Source: Zygnema circumcarinatum
Lineage: Eukaryota > Streptophyta > Zygnematophyceae > Zygnematales > Zygnemataceae
Length of the DNA: 64,000 bases
Direction: 5' to 3'
Assembly (NCBI GenBank): GCA_037447605.1
Contig: CM074806.1
Location: 4,197,755 to 4,261,754, forward strand
The position numbers were made by a program, and so were the translations under genes. Below are positions 52,671-64,000 of this stretch, one piece after another (within the stretch, counting starts at the first letter, position 1; every line of letters begins with the position of its first letter). The notes under the pieces are model-generated. The model was not told where the DNA came from, ran no database searches, and saw only the letters and a program-made list of their open reading frames with translations.

Positions 52671-55452
52671 ATGGCCGCGGCCCATGCGGCGGCATGGCCA
52701 TGGCCGTGGGCCCATGCGGATGCGTATGCATGCCATGCCGCGCATGTGCCCCGGGCCATGCATGTGTGCGCGCTGATGGGTGGGGATAGCCATGGCCATG
52801 CCATGGCCATGCATGGCCGGGGCATGACCATGGGGAGGGAGCTGCGGAGGAGGGCGGAGGAGGGCGCGCGGGGGAGAGGGAAGGGGAGGGGGCGGAGGGG
52901 GCTGCTCCTTGTGCGCGCATTGGATGCCGCCATGCCCTTCGACTATGAGGCTATTCAGGTATGGGAATTAGGGTTTGCAGGGGTGGGGCGTGTGGAAAGG
53001 GTATGACGTGACGTGACGTGACATGATGTTGTTTAGTTTAATCTTGCTCATTCTAATGTTGTTTAGGGTGAATGTACCTCACGTTGTTGGTGTTGGGGGG
53101 AAGAGGGTCGGAGGTCCATGCTTGGGACTTTACAATGTAGCCTTGGCTTTGAAAGAATCCAGCATCCTTACATCTTTACTCTCAACATGAAAATATATCC
53201 TTAGAAATGACCAGTTGTTCAAAGAGTCACAATAGTCTGCTTTCTTTTTCATTGCGATGCCTTCTTTAATTTGGGACGCTTTTCAAAGCATATTTTCTTG
53301 CCCCCAATTTTTTCCTTCTCCCTCCCTCGTCCCCTCTACCCTTCCCACTCACTCCGCCTCTCCCTCGCTCCCCACTCCCGCCAATCGACCCTTTAAGTGA
53401 CCCTTTTCGTGGTATTTCTGGGGGTATAGAAACGTCAGCTTGAGACCCTGAACCGCTTAAAGATCGGCATTGTCGGCTTCGGAAATTTTGGGCAGTTCAT
53501 CGCTCAAAGAATTATTCGACAGAACCACTCAGTCATCGCTCTCTCGCGAGGTGACTACCGCAAGGTGGCGACGGAAATGGGGGTTACTTTCTTCAGGTGA
53601 GAATTCAAACTCTTCTACGTCGCGATTTGTTTAGGAAACACCTTCTTAATCCTGGCATTTTCACTGTGAGGAAAGGGACAAAGTTCTGATGGAAGCATCA
53701 TTTCGCATGGGCCGGGGTGGTGGGGCTCTTTTTCTTTTTTTTTCTTTTTATTGGGTTGGGTGGGGGGGGGGAATGGTGGGAGGGAGGGAGGCTGCTGGCA
53801 GAGATGCAGACGATTTTTGTGAAGAACATCCCGAAGTTGTGATTGTCGCCACATCTATTCTCTCCACTGCAAAAGTTCTGAAATCCCTCCCTCTGCAACG
53901 CTTGAAGCGGAGCACCCTCTTCGTCGATGTGCTGTCCGTGAAAGAGTTCCCAAAAAATCTCTTCCTGCAGGTGCATATGCGCTGCACTTAATGTAGCCAA
54001 TGAAGCCTATTTTCGTAAGTTCTAAGGGTTATCTGAAACTGAAATGTAGAACCTGCGACCATTAACTTTACCGGAATCGATTGTGGGAGGGGCGGTTTGT
54101 TGAAGCAGGAACTGCCCTTCAACTTCGATGTGCTGTGCACCCATCCCATGTTCGGTCCTGAGAGTGGTAAAGGCTCCTGGCAAGGCCTTCCCTTTGTTTA
54201 CGACAAAGTTCGGATCAGTGACGTGACGCAAAGCCAACAGAGATGCAGTCGATTTCTACAAATATTCGAGAAAGAGGTGAGCAATGAATGCCATTTTGGG
54301 GACCAATTTTTTCTATGTAGGTTTCTATGAGTACAGAAGTAAGGTGGAGGATGCGTATTTTTAGGGTTTGAGTGGTGCTGGAGGTGCATGCAGGGTTGCC
54401 GCATGGTGGAAATGTCCTGTGAGGAGCATGATAAGCATGCAGCAGGCAGCCAATTTGTGACGCATACAGTGGGCAGGTGAGAATTACTCTTGGTTCAAAG
54501 GAATCCAATGTTCCATGTTCTGTTTATTGTGTTGCTGTTGATATCACCTTCACTGTTCTGTGTTGTCCGATGTTCGTTTTGTTGCTGTTTTTGTTTTTTT
54601 AACGCTATGTCATGTTCCATGTAGCTGTGTTGTTTTACGTGAACGCCTCAATATGTTAGTTTACAGTTGGCAGTTTCAGTTACTGATTATGTGCGGCTGT
54701 TCCATGGCTTGGCAGAGTTCTTGGAAACTTGCAGTTGGAATCAACTCCCATCAACACGAAAGGATACGAAACTCTCCTGCAGCTTGTGAGGGGCGTCAAC
54801 CATAATCTTGCTTCTGATTTGACATCTAGAGCAGGGCTGAGAAGCAAATGGTTCAAAACCCAACCGATTCTTTTTCTTACAAACAAATATATTTCTTTTC
54901 TTTCGTTTTGGAGCCCCACATCGTCTCCCCTTTGCCTCTAATTCGCTCTCTCCCTCTCTCTCTTTGGGCAGGTGGAGAACACTACGGGAGATAGCTTTGA
55001 CCTCTACTACGGACTCTTCATGTATAACGTGAACGCTACTGAACAGGTTCCTGCTCTGACCTTACCGCCCGTTCTCGGTTTCTAGTCGACATTTTTTTGA
55101 ACGGATTTTGCGAAACTGAAGACATGGACATGGGGCTCTTGTGGGGTGTGGGGGGGTGCAGCTGAACAACTTGGAGCGAGCCTTTGATGAAGTGAAGAAG
55201 CAGCTCTTCGGGCAGCTGCATGATGTGTTAAGGGCGCAGCTTTTTGACACGGAGGGGCGACACGTGTCGAAGCCGGAGGCTCCGGCGGGGCTTCTAGCGC
55301 CTCCCACTGAGAATGGGAGCGTTTGGGGAGGAGAGAGGGGAGGGAGAGAGAGGGAGGGAGGAGCGACGGAGGTGGTGAGCCATGGGAGTGGCGAAAGAAG
55401 CCCACATGCGGAGAAGCAGGGCCGTTGGAACAATGAAGTGGGTGGAAATTAG
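52671..55452 (+). CDS. Plant-type arogenate/prephenate dehydrogenase (TyrA), plastid
   Basis: Oxidative decarboxylation of arogenate (or prephenate) in tyrosine synthesis, probably in the plastid. Eight exons: 52671-52958, 53430-53596, 53802-53970, 54109-54276, 54394-54476, 54716-54785, 54972-55046 and 55162-55452; 436 residues. Conserved order: ALDAAMPFDYE; nucleotide site LKIGIVGFGNFGQF (GxGxxG) ending in ALSRGDY, a Ser-Arg typical of NADP use; VVIVATSILST; RLKRSTLFVDVLSVKEFPKN; FDVLCTHPMFGPESG; QGLPFVYDKVRI; VEMSCEEHDKHAAGSQFVTH; STPINTKGYETLL; DSFDLYYGLFMYN. A single TyrA domain as in algae and plants. The N-terminal ~85 residues (His/Ala/Met then Arg-rich) could be a transit peptide, but several in-frame Mets exist, so the start is uncertain. 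The C-terminus ends in a low-complexity Gly/Arg stretch. Confidence 0.94.
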
Positions 55453-57530
55453 GGCACGGTGTTGGCTCGGGCATTCATTCTGATGATGAATAATGATGAT
55501 GGAAGGGTTCATATAAGATGGCGCGTGTGAGGATTCTTGTCCCTCCCTTCCTTTCGTCACCTCCCTCTTTCTCCCTTTCGTCACCTCCCACTTTCTCCCT
55601 TTCGTCACCTCCCTCTTTCTCCCTTTCGTCACCTCCCTCTTTCTCCCTTTCGTCACCTCCCTCTTTCTCCCTTTCGTCACCTCCCTCTCCCTCCCTTTCG
55701 TCACCTCCCTCTTTCTCCCTTTCTCTGCCCCACTCACCTCCCTCTCCCTCACCTCCCTCTTTCTCCCTTTCTCTCACCTCCCTCTCCCTCCCTTTCGTCA
55801 CCTCCCTCTCCCTCCCTTTCGTCACCTCCCTCTCCCTCCCTTTCGTCACCTCCCTCTCCCTCCCTTTCGTCACCTCCCTTTCGTCACCTCCCTCACCTCC
55901 CTTTTCACCTCCTCTCCCTCCCTTTCGTCACCTCCCTCCCTCCCTTTCGTCACCTCCCTCTCTCCCTCCGTTTCGTCACCTCCCCTCTCCCTCCCTTTCG
56001 TCTCCCTCTCCCTTTCGTCACCTCCCTCTCCCTCCCTTTCGTCACCTCCCTCTCCCTCCCTTTCGTCACCTCCCTCTCCCTCCCTTTCGTCACCTCCCTC
56101 TCCCTCCCTTTCGTCACCTCCCTCTCCCTCCCTTTCGTCACCTCCCTCTCCCTTCCTGTCCTCACCTCCCTCTCCCGCTACTTCTCCACAACAATATCTG
56201 AGAGACTGATATTGCCTCTCAGACAGTGTAACGTAAACTCTCGAACAGTGAAGAGTAGATTGAACATTAAATATACCCAAAAGCCAAACCAAGTACCCAA
56301 AAAATCCCAATTTTCAACTCTCGCCCTTGCCAGGCATACCCCAGCCCCGCATCGGCAGGGAAGCCTCGAGGTTTGATCGGCGGCACATGCCCACGTTAGC
56401 AGTTGCGTTTCAAGCTAAACTGCGTCCGAACGCGCAGCAATTTCCGCACATGTGACCGCCGGCAACTCCGCAAGTCCGTTCCAACGGGCCGATGCCTGGA
56501 CGCGATTTTGGCGCCAAAGTACGAAAATGTGTACGGGACGTCTATGTACGGACACAGTCGCTTGACATGACGATCCGTACGAAACAATGTTGTGACAGTA
56601 GCGTTGGTATGGTGTGTATGTTAGTCATTGTACGAATTGTGTACGAAACTGTACGGTAATGTACGAATGTCCCCCTCACCCCCAATTGCTCTCACTCTCG
56701 GCGCCATGGCTGCGGGAAGGAAGGAGAGAGTGCGGCTTTGCGTTGAAAGGGAAAGGTAAGGTAAGCCTCTCGCACGGCTCTCAGGGAGGCAGGGAGAGGG
56801 GGAGAGAGGGAGGTAGGGAGACAGAGAAGGATGGAAGGAGAGGGAGGGGGGAGGCGAGGGGGGGGAAGGGAGGAGAGGAGAGAGGGAGAGGTGAATTAGG
56901 GTGGGAGAGAGAGTGAGCTGCTGAGTGTGGGGTTTGAGAGAGAGATATATATATATGGAAAGGATTCGGGGGAGAAGTGTGAAGCGGTGAAGGATCGGAA
57001 TGTGGAGAGGGGAGAGGAGGGAGATAGAGAGGGGCGATAAGTAACGGAGAGAGCGGGAGGAAAGAGAGAGAGATATATAGAACAGGCATGTCTCTCTTAC
57101 GAAACGTTAATTCGTGCTCATAAAACCGACCCATTTCTTATTTTAAAGTTGAATAGCTACATCCTCAGCAGCCATTCACTTTATTTTTACGCGGAGACCA
57201 GACGTTCAAGAGAGAGAGGGAGAGAAAGAGAGTGAGCGAGAGAGAGAGGGGGAGGAGTGGGAGGAATGTTACATCAAGCATTGACTGTCGCAACTGCATT
57301 GCAGGCTTGGAGATTCACACAAGAAGAGGCCACCGGGTCATATGAAATCATGAATCGAGAAATTTCCTTGGCAGGGTCAAATGTGCGGACTTGAAACATA
57401 CATAAGCCTCGGAAATACCCTTCAAAGAAAGACTTCCGAATAAATTGGATGGTGGAAATCCTGCTTCAAGGGGAGGAAACGGAGGGTTTACCCTCAGACT
57501 CAGCTTCATGAGATTCGCCAAATTTTTCAA
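55453..57530. other. Spacer with minisatellite upstream of the fusion gene
   Basis: 55546-56175 is the 24-bp minisatellite listed separately. 56515-56665 holds seven or more GTACG words, about 870-1,000 bp before the next start codon. 56760-57080 and 57205-57260 are purine-rich with short ATAT tracts. No gene is seen. Confidence 0.45.
55546..56175 (+). repeat. 24-bp minisatellite 3' of the TyrA gene
   Basis: About 25 units of the type CACCTCCCTCTTTCTCCCTT + TCGT, with a second variant where TTTCTCCC becomes TCCCTCCC. It begins about 95 bp after the stop codon. Long frames here on both strands are repeat translation. Confidence 0.93.
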
Positions 57531-62933
<5,403 letters not shown>

Positions 62934-64000
62934 CCGCATGCATGGCATGGCATGGCATGGTGCACAATGCGGCTAGGAGGGGAGCGGAGATCTCGTAGAT
63001 GTGAATGCGACGCATGAAATTTTGTTCAAGTTTTTGCTGGCGTTGTTTGGTCTCCACTAGAAGGGAAGTGGAACTGATATGTAGATATTCCTTTGAAACG
63101 CAGAGTTGGGTTGTGCCGGATTACGATGGGCATGGGCATGGGCATGGGCATGTTGTCGGGGGAGCATGGATGTGGTGTGAGAACGAGTTGGGACTGACTG
63201 TAGTCACTCGCTGCTACGCTGGTCATTGTCAAAAGTGACTAACCAAGCCATGACTAACTTACGCCACCGACGAGTGACTGCCAGCTCATCGACAGTCTGG
63301 CACGCTGGCGTCAGGCCACACGACAGTTAAAGGTGTGCGCGTAGCCGAGGAGTCCTACTGCTGAGCTGGTATCCATGCTGTACGGTAGGGCTCCAGCTGT
63401 ACGGCGCGCACATGGCCACCGGGCGGCTGCTGTTCGCGCTCGGCCCTTTTCGATGGCGACAAGCCGTTGTGTGCACTTGCCAACTATAAACGTGGCCCAA
63501 TCCCCACAAAGTAATACACGTGTGAAAGCTGGCTGGCGTTTTTCCGATGACATGTTCCCTTGTGCGGATCTTTCCGGCTGCTGCTCATTGGCCCCTCAGA
63601 TTTACCAACACCTTTCTGGATATGCCTTTTGTCGTCACGTGGGCCCGTCACTGCGCGGCCGAAAGGATCGGGCGAATCTCCGTCATCGTCCGCTGTGGAC
63701 CGGATCTTTGACTGACGGTCGAGTGTACAAAATCGAATCTGCAGCAACTGTCAGCCAATGACTGCTTGCCAGCAACAAAGCTGTTGTATCAAATCCCCAT
63801 CAAAGATACGAAAGATACGCAAGCGGTCGATCCTGACCGTATATTTTCGTCGTTTCGCGCCTGCTTGCGCCAATGCGCGCGCCTCTGTCCCCCCTTGCGC
63901 CGCCTCCGCGGCCGTTTCTTTCTCCAGGTCGCACCCACCGACACAAGATTCAGTCTGGATACGCTCCCCTTGTCCGTACGCACGGTAAAGTCCCAGTCCG
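62934..64000. other. 3' flank of the fusion gene and end of window, no gene
   Basis: GCATGGCATGG repeats at 62936-62962 and GGGCAT repeats at 63126-63150. The rest is mixed sequence with a few GTACGG words (63380, 63398, 63975). Small frames have no recognisable domain. Confidence 0.45.

Noticed and set aside
55518-56376. Frames of 227 and 279 codons of Ser/Pro/Phe/His repeats
   Set aside because: They arise from the 24-bp minisatellite, where every frame stays open.

Overview
This is nuclear DNA of a photosynthetic eukaryote, most likely a streptophyte green alga (inference). Protein genes are cut by many GT-AG introns, AATAAA signals follow some stop codons, and several products match land-plant forms closely: a plastid-type TyrA dehydrogenase, GT37 fucosyltransferases, an IPUT1/PGSIP-type GT8 enzyme, and a sugar-nucleotide transporter that keeps the plant KAK...AQQVDEE tail. 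The species cannot be named from the sequence. Ten bases are unknown (37127-37136).

Layout, left to right: mitochondrial complex I subunit NDUFS7 (+, 928-2455); two intronless GT37 fucosyltransferases, head to head (-, 3295-5070; +, 8393-10153), separated by a fold-back repeat island (7302-8179); an IPUT1-like GT8 glucuronosyltransferase (+, 12177-15713); proteasome beta-5 (+, 16826-19587); the TPR/U-box ubiquitin ligase CHIP (+, 21290-24747); a Golgi-type nucleotide-sugar transporter (+, 26769-30238); a PPPDE/DeSI-type peptidase with a very acidic tail (+, 32310-34897); a CAMK-like kinase with a long low-complexity N-terminus (-, 36175-41478); splicing factor SF3B4 (-, 45601-50716); arogenate/prephenate dehydrogenase (+, 52671-55452); and a five-exon gene joining an NXPE-like domain, a PC-esterase domain and a GT61 glycosyltransferase (+, 57531-62933). 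Gene models were built by hand: for nearly all junctions the splice sites keep the reading frame and the family alignment.

Five of the eleven genes act in Golgi glycan or glycolipid assembly (two GT37, GT8, transporter, esterase-GT61). The others are housekeeping genes (respiration, proteolysis, splicing, aromatic amino acids). The most novel item is the esterase-GT61 fusion. The second is an undescribed long-inverted-repeat DNA transposon family with two copies (42212-43113 and 51232-52169), each flanked by a perfect 8-bp target duplication. The window is also very rich in microsatellites. Long (CT)n tracts lie mostly on the sense strand of introns. GTACG-type words recur in the spacer upstream of most genes. 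No rRNA, tRNA or CRISPR was recognised.
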